Below are positions 33,088-38,735 of a DNA stretch of 38,735 nt, piece after piece (within the stretch, counting starts at the first letter, position 1; each line of letters opens with the position of its first letter). The position numbers and the translations under genes were made by a program. This DNA comes from Elusimicrobiales bacterium (GTDB lineage Bacteria > Elusimicrobiota > Elusimicrobia > Elusimicrobiales > UBA9959), in NCBI GenBank assembly GCA_023701245.1, contig JAMPXK010000021.1, forward strand, positions 1 to 38,735. Reading direction: 5' to 3'. Under the pieces are notes generated by a model. It saw only the letters and a program-made list of their open reading frames with translations, did not search any database and had not been told where the DNA came from.

Positions 33088-34530
33088 TTATTTCCGCCCG
33101 TCCTTCAGGAAGGCCAGGTAGCCCTTGTAGGCCATGTAGATGTCAAGCTTGCCGGCCAGTTCCATGGGGGCGTGCATGGAGAACAGGCCCACGCCGCAGT
33201 CCACCACCTGCATGCCGTAGCGGGCCATGAACTGGGCGATAGTGCCGCCGCCGCCCTGGTCCACCTTGCCCAGCTCGCCGGTCTGCCAGACCACGTTGTT
33301 GCGGTCGAAGATGCGGCGGATATGCGCCATGAACTCGGCCGAGGCGTCGGAAGAGCCGGATTTGCCGCGGGCGCCGCCGTACTTGGACACGCAGACGCCG
33401 TGGTTGAGGAGCGCGGCGTTGCGTTTCTCGCACACGGTGGGGAACATGGGGTCGAACAGCACGTTGACGTCGGCGGAGATCATCCAGGAGTTGTGCAGCG
33501 CGCGTTTCAGGGCCAGTTCGCTGTAGGCGGGCGTGGTGAGGTTGAGCAGTTCCGCGGAGGCGTTCTCGAAGAGGTTGGAGGCCATGCCGGTGGCGCCGAC
33601 GGAACCTATCTCCTCCTTGTCGCAGAGCAGCACACAGGAGGTGTACTCGGGGATGCCTTTCAGGTCCAGGATGGCCTTCAGGCCGGTATAGGCGCAGACG
33701 CGGTCGTCGTGGCCGTAGGCCAGCACCATGGAGCGGTCGAGGCCCGCTTCGCGGGGGGCGGCGGCCGGGACTATCTCGAGCTCGGCCGACTGGAAGTCTG
33801 CCTCGGTGACGCCGTACTTCTTGTTGAGCAGGGCCAGGATATTGTGCTTCACCTTCTCTTTCTTGTCTTTATCGGAGGAAGGGATGGAGCCGGCTACCAC
33901 GTCCAGGCCTTCGCCGGGGATGGCTTCGCCCAGCGTCTTCTTGTACTGGTCCGCGGCCAGGTGCGGCAGCAGGTCGGTGATGCAGAGCACCGGGTCGGAA
34001 GGGTCCTCGCCGATATTGACCTTTACCTTTTTGCCGTCGGGCTTAACGAAGACGCCGTGCAGCGCCAGCGGGATGGTGACCCACTGGTACTTCTTGATGC
34101 CGCCGTAGTAATGGGTGTCGAGCAGGGCCATGCCCGTGTTCTCGTAGAGCGGGTTCTGTTTGAGGTCTATGCGGGGGGCGTCGGTATGGCCGCCTACTAT
34201 GTGCATGCCCTGTTCCAGGGGTTTCTTGCCCACCACTATGGCCATCAGGGTCTTGCCCTCGCTGGAGCGGTAAACCTTAGAGCCGGGGGGGAGTTTCTGC
34301 CCGGTCTTCTCGTAGTTGCGCATGTCCTGGAAGCCTGCGGCTTCCAACAGGAGGATGGCTTCGTCGTGCGCTTCGCGCTCGGTCTTGGCCTTGCCGATAT
34401 ATTCTATGTAAGCCTTGTTGACCTCTTCACAATGCTTCAGGTCGGCGGGGGAGACCTTTTCGTAGCCGTTCTTGTTGTCGTAGGCGAGGCTGGAAGTTTT
34501 ATGGGCGGGTTTCTTCGCGGTTTTCTTCAT
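33088..34530 (-). CDS. M18-family aminopeptidase (aspartyl aminopeptidase type)
   Basis: The 480-residue protein has the M18 metal site: HTDAPR (His115, Asp117), YGHDDRVCAY (Asp275-Asp276), DKEEIGS (Glu306-Glu307), SSDAS and the late MHAPMELAGK histidine. M18 enzymes are cytoplasmic, dodecameric, two-metal peptidases that remove N-terminal acidic or hydrophobic residues. An upstream in-frame ATG four codons earlier is possible, but GGAGG stands between them at the right distance for the ATG at 34530, so this start is preferred. The lysine-rich N-terminal 15 residues are an unusual extension. It forms a two-gene operon with the asparaginase-like protein, which could feed aspartyl residues or free Asp metabolism. 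Confidence 0.9.
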   Translation of the reverse strand: MKKTAKKPAHKTSSLAYDNKNGYEKVSPADLKHCEEVNKAYIEYIGKAKTEREAHDEAILLLEAAGFQDMRNYEKTGQKLPPGSKVYRSSEGKTLMAIVVGKKPLEQGMHIVGGHTDAPRIDLKQNPLYENTGMALLDTHYYGGIKKYQWVTIPLALHGVFVKPDGKKVKVNIGEDPSDPVLCITDLLPHLAADQYKKTLGEAIPGEGLDVVAGSIPSSDKDKKEKVKHNILALLNKKYGVTEADFQSAELEIVPAAAPREAGLDRSMVLAYGHDDRVCAYTGLKAILDLKGIPEYTSCVLLCDKEEIGSVGATGMASNLFENASAELLNLTTPAYSELALKRALHNSWMISADVNVLFDPMFPTVCEKRNAALLNHGVCVSKYGGARGKSGSSDASAEFMAHIRRIFDRNNVVWQTGELGKVDQGGGGTIAQFMARYGMQVVDCGVGLFSMHAPMELAGKLDIYMAYKGYLAFLKDGRK

Positions 34531-34591
34531 TTGGTCCTCCAAAAATGGGCTGGCGTGCGGCTTTTGCTGACGCTATATATTACCATTTTGC

Positions 34592-34597
34592 TATCAT
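34592..34597 (+). promoter_or_regulatory. Extended -10 (TGC-TATCAT) before the MFS gene
   Basis: The 13-mer TTTTGCTATCATT is identical to the one before ygiQ. Transcription would start near 34604, just before the ATG at 34608. Confidence 0.35.
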
Positions 34598-34607
34598 TAT
34601 GGTGACG

Positions 34608-35816
34608 ATGACAGCTTCCAACTACCCCCGCAAGGTCCTCTTCCTCGTTTTCGGCCTCAGCCTCTTCAATTACATAGACCGGCAGGTGCTCTACGCGGTC
34701 TTCCCGCTGCTCAAGGCCGACCTGCGCCTTTCCGACGCCCAGCTGGGTTTCCTGGCTTCGTCGTTCATGATCGTCTACATGTGCGTGGCACCTTTTGTGG
34801 GTTATTTCGGCGACCGGGTGCGCCGGCCCGTTATCATAGGCGCCAGCGCCATTTTCTGGAGCATCTCCACCCTGTTCAGCGGCCTGGTGAAGAATTACGG
34901 CCAGCTGATCATGACCCGCTCGGCGGTAGGCGTGGGCGAGGCCGGCTACGGCACGGTGTGCCCCTCTTTCCTGGCCGAATGGTTCCCCGTGGAGCGCCGG
35001 GCCAGGATCATGGCACTCTACGCGCTGGCCATTCCCGCCGGCAGCGCGGTAGGTTACCTGCTGGGCGGTTTCCTGGGACAGCATTTCGGCTGGCGCAACG
35101 CCTTCTTTATCGTAGCGGTGCCCGGCATGCTGCTGGGGATCATCGCCCTTTTCCTTAAAGAAACGCCCGAGAAGACCCAGCGCTCCGAGCATATCGCCTT
35201 CTCCGGCTACAAGGCGCTGCTCAAGAACCGCACTTTCCTGCTGATCTGCCTGGCGCAGTCCATAGGCACCTTCTCCGTGGGCGGCATGGCCGCCTGGATG
35301 CCGTCTTATTTCGTGCGCACGTTCGGCGTGTCGGTGGCCAAGGCCGGGTTCCTCTTCGGGGCGGTCACGGTGGCCGCGGGCCTGGCGGGCAATTTCGCCG
35401 GCGGCTGGGCCGCGGACTGGCTGCACAAGCGCACCAAGCGCTCCTATTTCATAGTCGGCTACATGAGCTTTTTCCTCAGCATCCCGTTCGGCGTGGCGGC
35501 CCTCATGACGTCGGACCTTAACCTGGCGCTGGCCATGCTGTTCTTCGCCGAGTTCTTCGTCTTCGCCTATTCCGGCCCCTACCACGCGGCCATAGTGGAA
35601 GTGGTGCCGGTGACCATGCGGTCCATGGCCTTCGCCCTGGACATCTTCATCATCCACGCGCTGGGCGACGCCATCTCGCCGTTCCTGCTCGGCGTGGTAT
35701 CGGACTCCATCGGGCTGACGGCGGCCATCTTCATAGCCATGATCTACCTGCTGCTCGGCGGCGTTACGTCGATAGTGGCGGGCGAGACTTATAAAAAGGA
35801 CTTTCACGCCGCATGA
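34608..35816 (+). CDS. MFS transporter, Spinster-like
   Basis: The 402-residue protein has 12 hydrophobic helices. The N-terminus FLVFGLSLFNYIDRQVLYAVFPLLKADLRLSDAQLGFL, motif A (GYFGDRVRRP), and R-S-A-V-G-V-G-E-A-G-Y in TM4 are typical of the Spinster/sphingolipid-transporter-like branch of the MFS. Bacterial substrates of this branch are mostly unknown; lipids, lysophospholipids or organic anions are candidates. Three ATGs are possible (34545, 34599, 34608). The -10 box at 34592 places the transcript start after 34599, so 34608 is used here, with moderate certainty. The stop overlaps the rluA gene (ATGA). It is divergent from the M18 gene. Confidence 0.85.
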   Translation: MTASNYPRKVLFLVFGLSLFNYIDRQVLYAVFPLLKADLRLSDAQLGFLASSFMIVYMCVAPFVGYFGDRVRRPVIIGASAIFWSISTLFSGLVKNYGQLIMTRSAVGVGEAGYGTVCPSFLAEWFPVERRARIMALYALAIPAGSAVGYLLGGFLGQHFGWRNAFFIVAVPGMLLGIIALFLKETPEKTQRSEHIAFSGYKALLKNRTFLLICLAQSIGTFSVGGMAAWMPSYFVRTFGVSVAKAGFLFGAVTVAAGLAGNFAGGWAADWLHKRTKRSYFIVGYMSFFLSIPFGVAALMTSDLNLALAMLFFAEFFVFAYSGPYHAAIVEVVPVTMRSMAFALDIFIIHALGDAISPFLLGVVSDSIGLTAAIFIAMIYLLLGGVTSIVAGETYKKDFHAA

Positions 35817-36463
35817 AAAATGCATTCGAAGTGGTGCGCGAGACGCCGGACCTGCTGGTGATCAACAAGCACTCCGGCGTGCTGACCATGCCCGCCCGCG
35901 GCGACCTGGCCAAGGAGAAGCACCTGGTAGGCCTGCTTCACCAGCGCTTCGGCAAAGTTTTCGTGGTGCACCGCCTGGACCGCGACGCCAGCGGCCTGAT
36001 CCTGTTCGCGCGCACCGAAAAGGCGCACCGCTATTATTCCGGCCTGTTCGAAACGCGCGCCGTGGAGAAGCATTATCTGGTGGTGGTGGAGGGCAAGGTG
36101 GCGGACAAGCGGGGGGAGATAGATAAGCCGCTGAAGCAGCGCGGGTCCGGGCGGGTGTCTGTGGTTTTCGACGGGAAGGCGTCGGTGACGAACTACGAGG
36201 TGCTGGAACGCCACAAGACGGCTACGGTGCTGGACGTCTCTATCGCCACGGGGCGGCGCCACCAGATCAGGGCGCATCTCTATTCCATCGGCCACCCGGT
36301 GATAGGCGACCCTATGTACGGCGACGCGGCCAAGCAGGCCAAATACCCGCGCCTTATGCTGCACGCCTGGAAGCTGCGCTTCAACGACATGAAGACCTGC
36401 AAACCGGTCAGTTTCGAGGCCGATCCGCCGGCCGACTTTCTTGGCGTGCTCAACGTCCTCTAA
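35813..36463 (+). CDS. RluA-family pseudouridine synthase
   Basis: The 216-residue protein is the bare RluA catalytic domain: LLVINKHSGVLTMPA, the catalytic motif HRLDRDASGL with Asp56, KHYLVVVEGKV, and TGRRHQIRAHL near the C-terminus. It has no S4 domain. Family members isomerise uridine in 23S rRNA or tRNA; the target cannot be told (RluA, TruC and RluC-like short forms are similar). The ATG overlaps the MFS stop by 4 bp. A terminator follows 30 nt later, so it is the end of a two-gene unit. Confidence 0.9.
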   Translation: MKNAFEVVRETPDLLVINKHSGVLTMPARGDLAKEKHLVGLLHQRFGKVFVVHRLDRDASGLILFARTEKAHRYYSGLFETRAVEKHYLVVVEGKVADKRGEIDKPLKQRGSGRVSVVFDGKASVTNYEVLERHKTATVLDVSIATGRRHQIRAHLYSIGHPVIGDPMYGDAAKQAKYPRLMLHAWKLRFNDMKTCKPVSFEADPPADFLGVLNVL

Positions 36464-36492
36464 GTAAGGTAAGATGTAAGGGCAACATGTAA

Positions 36493-36515
36493 GGCATCCG
36501 CAGGGATGCCTTTTT
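36493..36515 (+). terminator. Terminator after the RluA-family gene
   Basis: GGCATCC-gcag-GGATGCC (36493-36510) followed by five T. It lies before repeat copy B, so copy B is not normally part of this transcript. Confidence 0.85.
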
Positions 36516-36531
36516 GTTTGGGTTCCCGCTT

Positions 36532-36669
36532 CCGGTACGGGCAGGGGTATGGGTTCGGCGGGCCGTGTCGGACCGAAGCCGCTTGCGCAGCGCGGCGAGG
36601 GAGACACGAGCGGCGCGCACGGTGTGCGCGACCGCGTGCCCGACGGGCCCATACCCCTGCCCGGACCGG
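36532..36669 (+). repeat. Structured intergenic element, copy B
   Basis: A 22-bp inverted repeat (36532-36553 with 36648-36669, one mismatch at 36537) closes a core that is 93/96 identical to copy A. The outer 11 positions of the stem differ from copy A at every base but remain self-complementary. The core hairpins are TTCGG/CCGAA (36554-36558 with 36583-36587), GCCGC...GCGGC, and CGCGCAC-GGT-GTGCGCG (36614-36630). The next gene starts 62 nt downstream, so this copy could sit in the leader of the disulfide oxidoreductase mRNA. Confidence 0.85.
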
Positions 36670-36731
36670 CAGGTGAAACTTTTTAGGGGAACGGGGCATC
36701 TAACAAGGGAAGGGATAAAGGAGAGATACTT

Positions 36732-37376
36732 ATGGCTTTCATGGACCAGCAGACCGCGGACGAAGTGAAGAAGCGCCTGGACGCGCTGGAGACCGAAGTG
36801 AAGATCGTGTTCTTCAAAGAGACGCTGCTTTGCCAGACCTGCGGTCCCGCCGAGGATTTTTTAAAGGAAGTGGCCGCCCTGTCGCCCAAGGTGAAGCTGG
36901 AAGTTTTTAACCGCGTTACCGATACGGAAAAGGCCGCCGCTTACGGCATCACCCTGAGCCCCGCCGCGGTCATAGAGGGGCCCAAAGGCGCCCGGGTAAG
37001 GTTCTTCGGCATTCCCGCCGGGTACGAATTCGTTTCCCTGCTGGAAGCGCTCAAGAACTCCGCCGCCCCCGGCACGGACCTGAAACCGGAAACGCTGGCA
37101 GCCCTGGCCGCCGTAGCGGCGCCGGTGAACATCAAGGTCTTCGTAACGCCCACGTGCCCCTATTGCCCGGCGGCGGTGGTGCTGGCACACAAGTTCGCGC
37201 TGGCCTGCCCGCAGATCACCGCGGAAATGGTGGAAGCCACGGAATTCCCGCAGCTGGCGGAGAAGTACGCCGTGGAAGGCGTGCCCAAGATAGTGGTCAA
37301 CGACAAGGTGCACCTGGTAGGCGCCCAGCCGGAGCCGGCCATGCTCAAGGCCGTGCAGGACTCTTTAGCGGTTTAG
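36732..37376 (+). CDS. Protein disulfide oxidoreductase (two thioredoxin-fold units)
   Basis: The 214-residue protein has two tandem thioredoxin/glutaredoxin folds. The first (about 20-110) carries CQTC (Cys34, Cys37) after VKIVFFKETLL. The second (about 132-214) carries CPYC (Cys142, Cys145) after IKVFVTPT, with the cis-Pro loop EGVPKIVVND. This arrangement matches the PDO family (glutaredoxin-like, archaea and Aquifex-type bacteria) and the N-terminal part of AhpF. It has no signal peptide, so a cytoplasmic thiol-disulfide exchange role with thioredoxin reductase is likely. AAGGAGAG lies about 7 nt before the ATG. It is followed 8 nt later by a small DUF2892 membrane protein, suggesting a sulfur or redox pair. 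Confidence 0.88.
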   Translation: MAFMDQQTADEVKKRLDALETEVKIVFFKETLLCQTCGPAEDFLKEVAALSPKVKLEVFNRVTDTEKAAAYGITLSPAAVIEGPKGARVRFFGIPAGYEFVSLLEALKNSAAPGTDLKPETLAALAAVAAPVNIKVFVTPTCPYCPAAVVLAHKFALACPQITAEMVEATEFPQLAEKYAVEGVPKIVVNDKVHLVGAQPEPAMLKAVQDSLAV

Positions 37377-37384
37377 GAGGCGGT

Positions 37385-37585
37385 ATGTTTACCAAGAACG
37401 TAGGACAACTGGACAGGGTAATACGCGCGGTGACGGGGTTCGCGCTGCTCTTCGCGGCCTATAAGGCCGAGGGGCCGGCCGTATACATACTGGCCGTGGC
37501 CGCCGGCGCGGCCATCATTACCGGCCTGATAGGTTATTGCGGGCTGTATAAACTGCTCGGTATAAACACCTGCAAGGTGGACTGA
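37385..37585 (+). CDS. DUF2892 small membrane protein (YgaP C-terminal-like)
   Basis: The 66-residue protein has the family pattern KNVGQLDRVIRAVTGFALLFAAY, two hydrophobic helices (about 11-27 and 30-48), and the ending GYCGLYKLLGINTCKVD with two cysteines (52 and 63). In YgaP-like proteins this part anchors a rhodanese domain in the inner membrane; here it is free-standing. GGAGG is 5 nt before the ATG at 37385; the longer frame upstream is a shadow of the preceding gene. It is co-transcribed with the disulfide oxidoreductase, and its stop is only 5 bp from the stop of the converging peptidase gene. Confidence 0.88.
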   Translation: MFTKNVGQLDRVIRAVTGFALLFAAYKAEGPAVYILAVAAGAAIITGLIGYCGLYKLLGINTCKVD

Positions 37586-37590
37586 CGGCC

Positions 37591-38735
37591 CTAGCGCGCC
37601 GCCAGTTCTATCTCCGCGGTCTTTTGCGCCCCGTCGGAAACGTAGGCCACGCGCACTTTTTGCCCGGGGCTGAACTTTTTCAGCGCCTCTGAATACGTCC
37701 TTAGGTCCGGTGTTCCCTCCCCGTCGATGCCGGTGACCACGTCGCCGGGCTTGAGCCCTGCCGCGGCCAAAGGCGAGCCGGGAGTAATGTCCTGGGCCCT
37801 TACGCCCTCTCCCTGGAAACCGAAGTCGGGCACCAGCCCGGTGGCGGCCCGGCGCTCCTGGCGCGGGCCCGTTGCGGCGGGCGCGCGGCCCGGCGGGCGT
37901 GTAAGCGGCTGCGACTCCCCGGCAAGGTAATCTATCGCCTCCCTGGCGAATTCCGCCAGCTTCACTATACCCCTTGCGTCGGTCCTGTCGGCCGTATCGG
38001 ACGGCTTGTGGTAGTCCGCGTGCGGGCCGCTGAAGAACTGCACCGCCGGGATGCCTGCTTCGATAAAACTGGCCTGGTCGCTGGAGTCCAGGTCCTCCTT
38101 TACCAGGTCATACTCGGTGCCGGTCACGAACCCCGCGCCGCGGAAAATGTGCACCCATTTGTCCGAAGAGGACGAGCCCAGTACCAGCACCTTGCCGGCG
38201 CCCAGCCGGCCGACCGTGTCGAAGTTGAGCGCCGCGTTGACGGAAGCGCGCTGCGGTTCGGGCAGGGCGGCCAGGAAGGCCTTGGAGCCCAGGCGGCCCC
38301 GCTCTTCCCCGTCGAAGGCGGCGAAGACGATGGCGCGTTCGGGCCGGCGCGCCCCGTAGTAGCGCGCCAGTTCCAGCAGCAGGGCCACGCCGGAAGCGTT
38401 GTCGTCCGCGCCGGGGAAGACGGCCCCGTCGGCCTGCGGCAGGCCGTCGTAATGGGCGCAGAGCACCAGGGTCTCGGCGCTTTTAGAAGCGCCCTTGAGC
38501 ACACCCAGGACGCCTGCCTTGGTCCGGAAGTCCGCGCCTTCGAAAGGCTTCAGGCCTGCGGCGGCGAAGATGCCGGCTATGTGCCGCGCGGCCCTGGCCG
38601 CGCCTGGAGAACCCGGCCCCCGGCCCCCGGGCAGGCCGGAGAGGTAGTCTATGTCCGCGGCTATGTTGGCGGCGGAAAAGACCGACGGGGGATAGGCAAG
38701 GGGGGCGCGCGCGGGGTAGGGTCCCGGCGCGGGGG
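37591..38735 (-). CDS. M28 metallopeptidase with C-terminal PDZ domain, 5' end cut by window
   Basis: The frame is open to the right edge (about 380 codons), so the start and any signal peptide are missing. The M28 zinc ligands are all present in order: CAHYDG (His), GADDNASG (bridging Asp), DGEERGRLGS (Glu-Glu), NFDTVG (Asp) and PHADYHKPSDT (His). Before them is a typical pre-catalytic segment (IDYLSGLPGGRGPGSPGAARAARHIAGIFAAAGLKPF). A PDZ domain (about the last 85 residues, DITPGSPLAAAGLKPGDVVTGIDGE) ends the protein. M28/PDZ enzymes are usually exported aminopeptidases; the PDZ domain may bind C-termini or help oligomerise. The internal GTG at 38502 is not the start, because conserved M28 sequence continues upstream. 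Confidence 0.88.
   Translation of the reverse strand, partial: PAPGPYPARAPLAYPPSVFSAANIAADIDYLSGLPGGRGPGSPGAARAARHIAGIFAAAGLKPFEGADFRTKAGVLGVLKGASKSAETLVLCAHYDGLPQADGAVFPGADDNASGVALLLELARYYGARRPERAIVFAAFDGEERGRLGSKAFLAALPEPQRASVNAALNFDTVGRLGAGKVLVLGSSSSDKWVHIFRGAGFVTGTEYDLVKEDLDSSDQASFIEAGIPAVQFFSGPHADYHKPSDTADRTDARGIVKLAEFAREAIDYLAGESQPLTRPPGRAPAATGPRQERRAATGLVPDFGFQGEGVRAQDITPGSPLAAAGLKPGDVVTGIDGEGTPDLRTYSEALKKFSPGQKVRVAYVSDGAQKTAEIELAAR

Noticed and set aside
32836-34605. A 589-codon plus-strand open frame
   Set aside because: It runs opposite to the asparaginase-like and M18 genes, both of which have full catalytic motifs.
34527-35825. A 432-codon minus-strand open frame
   Set aside because: It is antisense to the Spinster-like MFS gene. 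The His/Glu/Gly-rich composition is typical of a complement frame of a membrane protein.
37591-38502. GTG at 38502 as start of the M28 peptidase
   Set aside because: Recognisable M28 N-terminal sequence continues in frame to the window edge, so this GTG is an internal valine codon.

Overview
The window is about 38.7 kb of high-GC bacterial DNA with very dense coding: about 33 protein genes, many overlapping by 4 bp (ATGA or GTGA), no tRNA or rRNA, no transposase, integrase, phage gene or CRISPR. An outer-membrane-barrel-like protein, lipoprotein and secretion signals, MurB and a large alpha-2-macroglobulin-like protein point to a Gram-negative (diderm) cell. The mix (GH57/DUF3536, CyuA, a FeoA-FeoB fusion, a two-unit protein disulfide oxidoreductase, secreted WD40 and von Willebrand A proteins) would fit a deep-branching phylum such as Elusimicrobiota. 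That placement is a guess from gene style only, because no marker RNA is present.

Layout. (1) 1-8000, minus strand: a DtxR/MntR-type regulator, a FeoA-FeoB fusion, an MFS transporter, a CyuA-type L-cysteine desulfidase, an unrecognised 250-residue protein and a GH57 enzyme cut by the window edge. The regulator has a perfect 20-bp DtxR-like palindrome in front of it, so the first part is probably a metal-regulated operon. (2) 8000-12700: a beta-hydroxyacid dehydrogenase with an RluE-type pseudouridine synthase, a divergent RNase D, and a YgiQ-type radical SAM protein. (3) 12700-22600, plus strand: an outer membrane protein, ornithine aminotransferase with a strong terminator, an EamA permease overlapping murB, and a 1983-residue alpha-2-macroglobulin-like protein with an intact CTEQ thioester motif. 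(4) 22600-26400: a small membrane protein, a secreted protein with two FN3-like segments, a family 4 glycosyltransferase and a secreted seven-blade WD40 protein. (5) 26400-32600: a CNT nucleoside transporter, then an operon of a CsgG/FlgO-like plus VWA protein, an exported GH3 hexosaminidase and signal peptidase I, then a lipoprotein of the ApbE family with a changed metal site. (6) 32600-38735: an M18 aminopeptidase with a one-domain asparaginase, a Spinster-like MFS permease overlapping an RluA pseudouridine synthase, a protein disulfide oxidoreductase with a small DUF2892 membrane protein, and an M28 peptidase with a PDZ domain, cut by the right edge.

The most unusual item is not a gene. 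Two intergenic copies of a ~136-nt element (22624-22759 and 36532-36669) have a 96-nt core that is nearly identical (93/96), closed by a 20-22 bp stem. The outer half of that stem differs almost completely between copies, yet each copy pairs with itself. All three core differences fall in proposed base pairs and keep pairing as G-U on the plus strand only. A more distant third copy (10731-10862) shares the CAC-GGT-GTG hairpin with compensated flanking pairs. This is the pattern expected of a structured RNA or hairpin-forming mobile repeat. I do not recognise it.

A second genome-level pattern is a set of -10-like boxes only 6-7 nt before the ATG of genes lacking a Shine-Dalgarno sequence, which suggests frequent leaderless transcripts beside ordinary SD-led genes.
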